The notes under the pieces: generated by a model
The model's input: the letters and a program-made list of their open reading frames with translations, nothing else
The model's database searches: none
Told to the model about the DNA's origin: nothing
Part shown: piece after piece, positions 8,478 through 15,169 of the stretch
Position numbering within the stretch: the first letter of the stretch is position 1
How the letters are laid out: each line of letters starts with the position of its first letter
Translations under genes and position numbers: made by a program
Assembly: GCA_036771375.1 (NCBI GenBank)
Contig: DAIPHL010000023.1
Coordinates: forward strand, 1-19,266
Length of the DNA stretch: 19,266 bases
Source: DAIPHL01 sp036771375
GTDB lineage: Bacteria; Synergistota; Synergistia; Synergistales; Synergistaceae
Direction of reading: 5' to 3'

Positions 8478-8510
8478 CGCGACTGTCTGCCGCCCATGAA
8501 CAAAATGGAC

Positions 8511-9155
8511 TTACATTTCATGCGAGTCCAGCGAGGAGACGGGGTTGTGCAGGAGAAGTCCCGGATCGAGGCCCAACGCATTCAGGGTGTCGGAGAGATC
8601 CAGCTTTTTCGGCTCGCCGTCTCCGCTGCTCGAAGCACCCGCCTTGGATATCTCACTCTTCCTGATGAGCTCCGTGGTAAAATCCGGCAAGTGCAGCTTT
8701 TCACCGCCCTCGGCCTTCTCGATCACCTCGGCGATCTCGTTGAGGAGGTCCTTCAACCGCGAAAAACCGGAGGAGCGAAGCTCTTTCAACGTGTTCAGCT
8801 CGTTTCCGAACTCGACGACGCTCATCTCCGCCTCTTTGACGATCCGCTCGGCGCGAAGCCGCGCGTCGTTCACGATGCCGTCCGCGGCCGTCGTCGCGTT
8901 GCGGATGCGCTCCTCCGCCGTCTTCTGGGCCATCAGAAGCGCTTCCTGAAGCGAGCCCTTCAGAGTCTCGTAGTCGCGAAGCCGCTCCTTCAGCTCGGTC
9001 AGTGCACGTTCGGAATCCTTCGCCTTCTGGGTGTAAACCTGGATGGATTCCGCCACCCTGTCGAGAAACTCGTCCACCTCCACCGGATCGTAGCCCCTCA
9101 TGGTTTTCTTGAACGCCTGGTTGACAATGTCAAGCGATGTCAAAAGTTCGCTCAT
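8511..9155 (-). CDS. divIVA: DivIVA-domain cell division/polarity protein
   Basis: DivIVA proteins bind curved membranes at poles and septa and scaffold division or growth machinery. The N-terminus (LLTSLDIVNQAFKKTMRGYDPVEVDEFLDRV, residues about 4-34) is the membrane-binding crossed-loop domain with the RGYDxxEVDEFLD signature, followed by a long charged coiled coil (about 40-160). The C-terminal tail (about 175-214) is Ser/Gly- and Asp-rich and looks disordered. The length of 214 residues is typical. The ATG at 9153-9155 follows a G-rich ribosome site (GGGGGGGAAC), 41 nt after the yggS stop. The order yggS then divIVA recalls the Firmicute ylm/sep cluster, but sepF is absent here. Known for the family: polar targeting; the role in this organism is inferred. 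Confidence 0.92.
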   Translation of the reverse strand: MSELLTSLDIVNQAFKKTMRGYDPVEVDEFLDRVAESIQVYTQKAKDSERALTELKERLRDYETLKGSLQEALLMAQKTAEERIRNATTAADGIVNDARLRAERIVKEAEMSVVEFGNELNTLKELRSSGFSRLKDLLNEIAEVIEKAEGGEKLHLPDFTTELIRKSEISKAGASSSGDGEPKKLDLSDTLNALGLDPGLLLHNPVSSLDSHEM

Positions 9156-9196
9156 CCCGTTCCCCCCCGCTCAGTTTTGGTCTCTATCTTATCATT

Positions 9197-9949
9197 TTAA
9201 ATCGCGGACCGCACACCGAAGATGCCGGTCCCGATACGTACCAAGGTGCTCCCTTCTTCGATGGCGGCCTCGAAATCGCCGGTCATGCCCATGGACAGAT
9301 GTCCCTTCTCGATGCCGAAGCGCCTGCGCAGACCATCGCCGAACTCCCGCAACATCGAAAACGCGGCGCGCACTTTCTTTTCGTCGTCGGAAAGCGGTCC
9401 GATCGTCATCAGGCCTTCCACCCGTATCCGCGGACAGCCCGTTACGATGCTCTCCACGAGGCGGTAGAGACCGTCCGGAGAGACGCCCTCCTTGGAGGAC
9501 TCTCCGGATGTGTTGACCTCGACGAAGACGGGATAGGGCTCCTTTCGACATTCGCCGGCGTCCGCCTTCTCCCGGAGAATCCGATCCATCGTTTCGGCCA
9601 GTTCCAAGCTGTCGACGCTCTCGACGCAGTCGAAGAGCTCGATCGCCTTTCGGGCCTTGTTCCGCTGAAGATGCCCGATCATATGCCAGACAGGCTGTCC
9701 TCGATTCCAGAGCAGGGCCTTGCGCTCCCGTTCCTGGACGCGATTCTCCCCAAAGATCGCGACCCCTCAATCCATCGCCGCGTACATCGAATCGACCCGC
9801 TGAAACTTCGATACCCCGACCAGAAGGACGTCCTCCAAAGAACGTCCGGAACGACGCGCCGACGCGGCAATCCTCTCCCTTATCTCCTCTATCCGACGGC
9901 GTATCCCGCTGCCGCCGTCTCCGTCCTCTTTTCGCAGGTCCATCACCAT
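9197..9949 (-). pseudogene. yggS: YggS/PROSC-type PLP homeostasis protein, interrupted by an in-frame TGA
   Basis: YggS-family proteins bind pyridoxal phosphate and keep vitamin B6 and amino acid pools balanced. Reading minus from ATG 9947-9949 (AGGA 7 nt upstream; ATG 9941-9943 is an alternative overlapping the upstream TGA), the N-terminal part has IEEIRERIAASARRSGRS and VGVSKFQ with the PLP lysine, up to MYAAMD. A TGA follows at 9767-9769. The same frame then continues with GVAIFGENRVQE, WHMIGHLQRNK, VNTSGE, MTIGP and STLVRIGTGIFG. Aligned from memory to E. coli YggS (VSK...AIDAGQRQFGEN), the TGA falls exactly on a variable Ala position, with no missing or extra residues, so a single base change is enough to explain it. 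Read through, the product is 250 residues. Other genes here end in TGA, so the code is standard. It may be nonsense decay, a sequence error, or (unlikely) recoding. Confidence 0.9.
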
Positions 9950-10881
9950 AACTTGATCCTGCCCTCTCTTGCAAGCTGTCCGTTCACGATCACCGCATCC
10001 CCGAGCCGGATGCCTTCCGTCACGAGGAAGCGGGATCCGCTGATGGGACGTCCTCGAACCGACCGGAAGACTGCGTTCGATCCGGTCAAAACGTAGGCGC
10101 CTTCCCTGCCGTTCCTGAGCGTGACGGCCGACTCCGGGATCGCAACGCCCGTCGTCTCCCCCGCCTCGATCGTGAGATTGTAGTTCCTCGACAAAAGCAC
10201 ATCCGGAGGAAACCAGGGCATGTTGAGGTAGAGTTTGACCCGATGCCCCATCCGCTCGTACACCCTCACGTAAGCCTGGGACGGGGTATCCGTCGCATCC
10301 AGTTTGACCATGAGCCGGTTGGCGGCGAGCTCTGATTCGAGGTTGCCTCCGAGATCCGCGTAGCCCATAAAACGAAGATTCTGCGGTTGTGGGACGATCT
10401 TCCCGACCGCCTCTCCCTTTCGTACGCTTGCGCCCTCCCGCTTCATCCGGACGCTTCCGACCTCCGGAAGCTCCTTCGCACCCGGCCAGAGCTTGGAATA
10501 ACGCCATTCTCCCTCGACACCGTCGAGCCCCGCAATGAAGTAACCCTCCACCGGAGAGCGGACCTCGGAGACCGACGGACCGGACGAAACCCTGACGACG
10601 ACGGCGCCCTTGAAAACCCGCACCGGGCCAGAGCCCATCGGGAAACGCACCGATCCGTCCCTGGGCGACGCGAGCCGGGTCTCGTTCCATAGAAAAATCC
10701 CTTTCGCCGTCACGCTGTCGACCTCCATCCACGGAACTGCCCAGGCGATCTCCGGGTGGATGCTGTCGTAATGCTCGAAGTACGACTTGAAAGCATACAC
10801 CCAGACGATCAAGATGGCAAAGAGTGCAATGCCGTAAAAAATCCTGTACCCGAGGCGGCTTCGTTCTCTCGGTTGCCTCAT
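9943..10881 (-). CDS. HlyD-like membrane-anchored periplasmic adaptor protein
   Basis: This 312-residue protein has a short basic N-terminus, one transmembrane segment (about residues 14-31, IFYGIALFAILIVWVYAF), and a large extracytoplasmic part of beta-rich character. Segments such as SPVEGYFIAGLDG and GASVRKGEAVGKIV resemble the biotinyl/lipoyl-like half-hairpins of membrane fusion proteins. The C-terminal part (about 235-312) resembles the beta-barrel and membrane-proximal domains (GVAIPESAVTLRNGREGAYVLTGSNAVFRSV...GDAVIVNG). There is no long coiled coil and no transporter gene adjacent, so it is probably not a classical efflux adaptor. In several Clostridia a HlyD-like protein precedes yggS and division genes, which matches this context. 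The ATG at 10879-10881 lies 39 nt after nrdJ; its TGA overlaps the yggS start. Function in this context is not established. Confidence 0.75.
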   Translation of the reverse strand: MRQPRERSRLGYRIFYGIALFAILIVWVYAFKSYFEHYDSIHPEIAWAVPWMEVDSVTAKGIFLWNETRLASPRDGSVRFPMGSGPVRVFKGAVVVRVSSGPSVSEVRSPVEGYFIAGLDGVEGEWRYSKLWPGAKELPEVGSVRMKREGASVRKGEAVGKIVPQPQNLRFMGYADLGGNLESELAANRLMVKLDATDTPSQAYVRVYERMGHRVKLYLNMPWFPPDVLLSRNYNLTIEAGETTGVAIPESAVTLRNGREGAYVLTGSNAVFRSVRGRPISGSRFLVTEGIRLGDAVIVNGQLAREGRIKLW

Positions 10882-10920
10882 CTGTCTAGGATGTCTTCCC
10901 CCCGAAATCGATCGCCCGCA

Positions 10921-13104
10921 TCAGCGGCATTTCGAGTAATCGCACGAGACACAGCGCAGACAGCCCTCGGCGTGTATCGTCGGCGCTCCGCACGACGGAC
11001 ACATATCGTCGGCGGAGATCTCCACCGTCTCCCCGACGGCCCGTTCGAGCCCCTGCGCGATCGCATCGGGAAGGCTCAAAATGATCCCGTCGTTTTCGAA
11101 AACCGGCTGGCTTCCGCCGATTCCCTTCAACTGTTCGATGATCTCCCTCACGGGCACGCCGCTCCTCAGGGAGAGGGAGATCAGGCGCCCCAGCGCTTCC
11201 GTATGCGCCTGCGTGTCCTTTCCCGATTTTCCGAGGGTCGCGAAGAGCTCGAACGGTTTGCCCTCCAGGTGGTTGAGTGTCAGATAGAGGTTCCCGAAGC
11301 TCGTCCTTATCTTGACCGTGCTGCCGACGAGGTTCGTCGGACGCTTTCTCGGCTTCGCCGGGCGGGCCCCCTGGTCGGACGCGGAGGGCTCTTTCTTGGC
11401 GCCGTGGTACAGAACCTGTACCTCCTTGCATCGATCGCGGTAGATCGTGATCCCCTTGCAGCCGCTGTCGTAGGCGAAAAGATAGGCCTGCCTGACGTCG
11501 TCGGGCGTAGCCGTGTCCGGCATATTGATCGTCTTGCTCACTGCGTTGTCCGTGTATTTCTGGAATGCCGCCTGCATCGCGACGTGTTCCCGGTACGGAA
11601 TGTCGTGCGCGGTGACGAAGACCTCTCTGAGATGTCTGGGAACGTCCGCTTCCGCCAGGGTTCCGCTTCCGACGACCTGTTCGAGGATCGAGGCGGACGG
11701 TTCCCCAAGCTTCGCGAGCGCCTCCTTCAGGTAGCCGTTGACGTAGACCAGGGTGTCGTTGTCGAACGCCTTCCTCCGAAAGGCGAGTGCGAAGACAGGC
11801 TCTATCCCGCTGGAACATTCGGCGATCAGGGAGATCGTGCCGGTGGGCGCGATCGTCGTGACGGTCGCGTTGCGCATCGGTCTTTCCAGACGCTCCCAGA
11901 CGCTTCCCTTCCAGCTCGGGAACGAGCCGCGCGCGTTCGCGAGCGCCTCGCTCTCCTCGTGGCCGATGCGCTGGATGAAGCTCATGACGTTCTCGGCGAG
12001 TTCGAGCGACTCCCTGCTCCCGTAGCGGACGCCCCGGGCGAAGAGCAGCTCGGCCCAACCCATGACGCCAAGCCCGATCTTCCGGCAGGCCCGGGTCATC
12101 TCGGAGATTTTCGAAAGCGGGTAGTTGTTGCAGTCGATCACATCGTCGAGAAAACGCACCGCCGTCCGAACCGTGCGCTCCAGATGCTCCCAATCGATCT
12201 CGCCCCGTTTGTCGGCCATCTTGACCAGATTGATCGAGCCCAGATTGCAGCTTTCATACGGCAACAGCGGCTGTTCTCCGCACGGATTCGTGCTGTCCAG
12301 CCTTCCGCACCCGGGGACCGTGTTCCCGGCCTCCAGGTGATCCAGAAAGATCACGCCGGGATCTCCCGTCTTCCACGCGCTCTCGATCAGCAGATCCCAG
12401 AGCTCCTTCGCCTCGATGGTCCTCGTCACCGCGCCGGTCCTCGGGTTGACGAGATCCCAATTCGCCTCGGCGCGAAGAGCCTCCATGAAGGCATCCGGGA
12501 TGCCGACGGAGATGTTGAAGTTCGTCAGCTTGCCTCCTTCGGTCTTGGCCTTCACGAAGTCGATGATGTCGGGATGCGAGGCCTCGAGGATGCCCATGTT
12601 CGCACCGCGCCTCGTTCCGCCCTGTTTTACGACCTCCGTCGTGTGGTCGAAGAGCTCCATGAAGGAGACCGGCCCGGACGCCACGCCGGACGTGCTCCGC
12701 ACCCTGTCTCCCGCCGGCCGGATCCCGGAAAAATTGAACCCCGTTCCCCCTCCGCTCTTGTGGACGAGGGCCGTCGCGGAGAGCGAGGCGAAGATCTCCT
12801 CCATGCTGTCTCCCACGGGAAGCACGAAACATGCCGACAGCTGTCCCATGGGGGTTCCCGCGTTCATGAGGGTCGGCGAATTGGGCAGAAACTCGAGCGA
12901 CGCCATCACGCCGTAAAATCTCTCCGCCCACGCCTCCCGATCTTCGCCGTGTTCCTCCTCGGCCCCGGCCACCGTGAAAGCGACGCGCCAGAGCATCTCT
13001 TCGGGCGTCTCCACAATCTCGCCCGACTCGTCCTTTCGCAGATATCTCTTCTCCAAGACTCTGAGCGCGTTTTCACTGAACCGGGCCTTCATTCTGGCAC
13101 TCAT
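10921..13104 (-). CDS. nrdJ: Adenosylcobalamin-dependent (class II) ribonucleotide reductase
   Basis: The enzyme reduces ribonucleotides to deoxyribonucleotides using adenosylcobalamin to make a thiyl radical, and works with or without oxygen. The 727 residues include an N-terminal region, then SPTLMNAGTPMGQLSACFVLP with the first redox Cys (C92), SGGGTGFNFSGIRP, the radical-site motif NPCGEQ (N273, C275, E277), SCNLGSINL with the partner Cys (C286), and TIAPTGTISLIAECSSGIEP. The C-terminus carries a TSCPD-like domain (VRIRTSFG-like start at KIRTSFGNLYLTLNH) and a cysteine-rich tail CPSCGAP...CLRCVSCDYSKC, likely metal-binding or redox-active. The ATG at 13102-13104 overlaps the HAD stop by 4 nt (ATGA), with AGGGG upstream. 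No cobalamin riboswitch is visible nearby; the gene appears to be co-transcribed. Confidence 0.96.
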   Translation of the reverse strand: MSARMKARFSENALRVLEKRYLRKDESGEIVETPEEMLWRVAFTVAGAEEEHGEDREAWAERFYGVMASLEFLPNSPTLMNAGTPMGQLSACFVLPVGDSMEEIFASLSATALVHKSGGGTGFNFSGIRPAGDRVRSTSGVASGPVSFMELFDHTTEVVKQGGTRRGANMGILEASHPDIIDFVKAKTEGGKLTNFNISVGIPDAFMEALRAEANWDLVNPRTGAVTRTIEAKELWDLLIESAWKTGDPGVIFLDHLEAGNTVPGCGRLDSTNPCGEQPLLPYESCNLGSINLVKMADKRGEIDWEHLERTVRTAVRFLDDVIDCNNYPLSKISEMTRACRKIGLGVMGWAELLFARGVRYGSRESLELAENVMSFIQRIGHEESEALANARGSFPSWKGSVWERLERPMRNATVTTIAPTGTISLIAECSSGIEPVFALAFRRKAFDNDTLVYVNGYLKEALAKLGEPSASILEQVVGSGTLAEADVPRHLREVFVTAHDIPYREHVAMQAAFQKYTDNAVSKTINMPDTATPDDVRQAYLFAYDSGCKGITIYRDRCKEVQVLYHGAKKEPSASDQGARPAKPRKRPTNLVGSTVKIRTSFGNLYLTLNHLEGKPFELFATLGKSGKDTQAHTEALGRLISLSLRSGVPVREIIEQLKGIGGSQPVFENDGIILSLPDAIAQGLERAVGETVEISADDMCPSCGAPTIHAEGCLRCVSCDYSKCR

Positions 13105-13793
13105 AATTCGATTTCCCCTTTATTCGTGTACGCGCGACCCCCGAGGAGTTTCGGTATCTCACGCAGATCGGAGCAGACGAAATCCGCTCCGGAAGCCTTC
13201 AGGTTCCTTTCGTCGAACCCGCCCGTCGGCATGCCGATCCCGACCACGCCGGCGTGCTTTGCCGTTTTGACGTCGATGTCGGTGTCTCCGACGTAAACAG
13301 CCCTCCCCGGCTCGACGCCCAGGCGCTCCAGCGCCGTAAGGACCGGCTCCGGATGAGGTTTCGGGTTTTTCACGTCCTCCAACCCGATGATCACGTCGAA
13401 GAACGGCAGAAGCCCACTTTTCTCCACCGCGATTCTGGCGAACTTTCTGTTGGAGACGACGGCGAGCTTCAACCCCATCGAACGCAACATCTTCGGGACC
13501 GTTCTGGTTCCCGGAAAGTCCCGAAGATTCCGTTGCTCGACTTCCCGAAAGTTCTTCCTGTAATAATCGAGCCACTCCGGGTCACAGCACCCCCACAAGG
13601 TCCTCCACGACTCCTCGATGGGCAGGCCGATGACCTTCAGGATCTCCTCCCTCGTCACCCGTGCAAGCCCCTTCGCGTCGGCCAGGAGGTTCGTGCACTC
13701 CGTGATCGCATAGCTGCTGTCCACCAACGTCATATCGAAGTCGAAGAGAACGGCTCCGATGCGCGTCATACGCTCCTTCCCCGGGCCATTCAT
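13101..13793 (-). CDS. HAD-superfamily hydrolase, phosphoglycolate phosphatase/PpaX-like
   Basis: This 230-residue haloacid dehalogenase-type phosphatase has all four motifs: DFDMTLVDS (nucleophile D18, acid/base D20), VVSN (S114), NPKPHPEP (K145) and GDTDID (D170, D174). The helical cap lies between about 25 and 95, as in Gph/PpaX-like enzymes acting on small phosphate esters or pyrophosphate. The ATG at 13791-13793 directly follows the queD TAG; a second ATG at 13767-13769 has a stronger AAGGAG box, but only 3 nt away, so the true start may be 8 codons later. It overlaps nrdJ. Placement before nrdJ could hint at nucleotide or metabolite clean-up (inference). The substrate cannot be read from the sequence. 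Confidence 0.88.
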   Translation of the reverse strand: MNGPGKERMTRIGAVLFDFDMTLVDSSYAITECTNLLADAKGLARVTREEILKVIGLPIEESWRTLWGCCDPEWLDYYRKNFREVEQRNLRDFPGTRTVPKMLRSMGLKLAVVSNRKFARIAVEKSGLLPFFDVIIGLEDVKNPKPHPEPVLTALERLGVEPGRAVYVGDTDIDVKTAKHAGVVGIGMPTGGFDERNLKASGADFVCSDLREIPKLLGGRAYTNKGEIEL

Positions 13794-14156
13794 CTACAGG
13801 TCTTCCCTGCGGCAGATCGCCGCGGACGTCGGGCTCTCCCATACGGAGACCTCGTAGAGGGAGTGGTTCGGCGCGCGAAGCAGCGGATCGAGTTTCTCGA
13901 AGGCATACCTCGCCAGGTTCTCCGCGGAGGGCTGGGGGACGATGTCGTTCAGGTACGCGTGGTCGAACTTCGATACGATCTCGTCGTCCACGACCCTCTT
14001 CATCTCGACGAAATCCATGACCATCCCCTCCTCTCCCGGTTCTCCACTGATGGTGACCGCCATTTTATACGTGTGTCCGTGCAGTTTCTCACACTTTCCA
14101 TGATAGCGAACGAGGTTGTGAGCCGCGTCGAACGTGAATTCCTTCCTCAAAAGCAT
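13794..14156 (-). CDS. queD: 6-carboxy-5,6,7,8-tetrahydropterin synthase (QueD)
   Basis: QueD converts dihydroneopterin triphosphate to 6-carboxytetrahydropterin, the second step towards preQ0 and the queuosine tRNA modification. The 120-residue length is standard. Zinc ligands are FDAAH (H13) and the HGH of CEKLHGHTY (H26, H28); C22 is the catalytic cysteine in the KCxxxHGH arrangement typical of QueD. Also present are MVMDFVEMK, KFDHAYLND (D65, H66) and the Glu of VSVWES (E107). The ATG at 14154-14156 has AGGGGGAGA upstream and lies 28 nt after the DUF72 gene; the TAG abuts the HAD start. Other queuosine genes are not in this window. Confidence 0.94.
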   Translation of the reverse strand: MLLRKEFTFDAAHNLVRYHGKCEKLHGHTYKMAVTISGEPGEEGMVMDFVEMKRVVDDEIVSKFDHAYLNDIVPQPSAENLARYAFEKLDPLLRAPNHSLYEVSVWESPTSAAICRREDL

Positions 14157-14184
14157 CGTCGATCTCCCCCTCTTCCGATCCGAC

Positions 14185-15144
14185 TCAAACCGGCACGGGA
14201 AACCCGAGAGAAGTCTGGCCCATATGCGCCTCGCGCGGGGTGCCGCCGAGAATCCGCGTCATGAGTCGAGCCGCGCGCACGGCTTTGTCCCCGACACAGT
14301 TATTGTACATGAGATAAACGCTTTTCGAAACTTTGGCGGCGGAATCCACCCTGGGTTTCCACTCCTCCAGCTCGGACGGCCCATATTCATAGTCGAAGCG
14401 CTCGTGCACGGTCGCCCTCGGGTTCCGCCACCCCACCTCGTTGCGGCCGTGAAAACGAACGAGCGTCCCCCACTCCGCGGTAAAAGGCCACTCCGGCGGA
14501 ACCGTCCACCCGAGCCTCGGCTCGTCCACCGCGACGTAGGCGATGTTTTCCTCCCGGAGGAGCGCCACGAATCGATCGACGTTTTCCGCCTCCAGCCACG
14601 ATCGATTCCGAACCTCCAGCGCGATCGGAAGGGGACCGCAGACCTCCCGCAGGCGCCGAATATACGCAAGAGACTCCCTTCCGTACCGCCAGTTCGGGGG
14701 AAACTGAAAGAGCAGATAGGCGAGCCGTCCCGAATCCTGCAGGACCCGGACCGGCTCCACGAACTCCTCGAAGAGCCTCCTGCGCTGCTCCGGCGAAAGG
14801 TCGCCCCGCCGCACGAAGTCGCTTCTTCCGTGTGGCCCCAGCTCCTTTTGCAGCCAGAAGGGGAGTGAGGCGTACTTCGCCCTGTGAAAGGTGAAGATCG
14901 CAAAGGATTTCACCCCGAACAGGAAATCCTTCGGCGTGCCGGCGATCCAACGGAACGCCCGTCCGGCGTCGAGGAGGACGTAGAAGCTGCTGTCGACCTC
15001 GACGACATCGAAGCAGCCGGCGTAGAAAGCGAGCCGCGAAGCCGGAGTCGAGGCACAGAAGGGATAAAACCCACTTTTGAGGAGGGTCCTGTCCGTCCAC
15101 GAGCATATCCCGATTCGAACGTTCTCCGGAAACGGCGTATCCAT
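14185..15144 (-). CDS. DUF72 (YecE-like) family protein
   Basis: This TIM-barrel-like protein of unknown function has 319 residues. Family features are IGICSWTDRTL near the N-terminus (usually GTSGW-type), LAFYAGCFDVVEVDSSFY, KDFLFGVKSFAIFTF, LLFQFPPNWR, IALEVRNRSW, VRFHGRN and YLMYNNCVGDKAVRAARLM near the end, equivalent to the family's FNN...G.A..NA motif. The start is taken as ATG 15142-15144, just before the conserved domain; the upstream open frame overlaps the previous gene and reads as its shadow. The ribosome site is weak. It sits 25 nt after the Synerg-CTERM gene and 28 nt before queD. No biochemical role is assigned to DUF72 as far as I know. Confidence 0.88.
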   Translation of the reverse strand: MDTPFPENVRIGICSWTDRTLLKSGFYPFCASTPASRLAFYAGCFDVVEVDSSFYVLLDAGRAFRWIAGTPKDFLFGVKSFAIFTFHRAKYASLPFWLQKELGPHGRSDFVRRGDLSPEQRRRLFEEFVEPVRVLQDSGRLAYLLFQFPPNWRYGRESLAYIRRLREVCGPLPIALEVRNRSWLEAENVDRFVALLREENIAYVAVDEPRLGWTVPPEWPFTAEWGTLVRFHGRNEVGWRNPRATVHERFDYEYGPSELEEWKPRVDSAAKVSKSVYLMYNNCVGDKAVRAARLMTRILGGTPREAHMGQTSLGFPVPV

Positions 15145-15169
15145 CCGCGCCACACCGCGGGAGAATTCC

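Noticed and set aside
9197..10881. Alternative genetic code (TGA as sense) to explain the yggS interruption
   Set aside because: Several genes in the window (peptidase, recG, nrdJ, HAD, HPP, PAS/GGDEF-like) end naturally at TGA at their family's expected length, so TGA is a normal stop here.
10756..13296. 846-codon plus-strand open frame opposite nrdJ and its neighbours
   Set aside because: It spans several real minus genes in antisense and has the Arg/Asp/His/Pro bias of a shadow frame; nrdJ motifs on the other strand are decisive.
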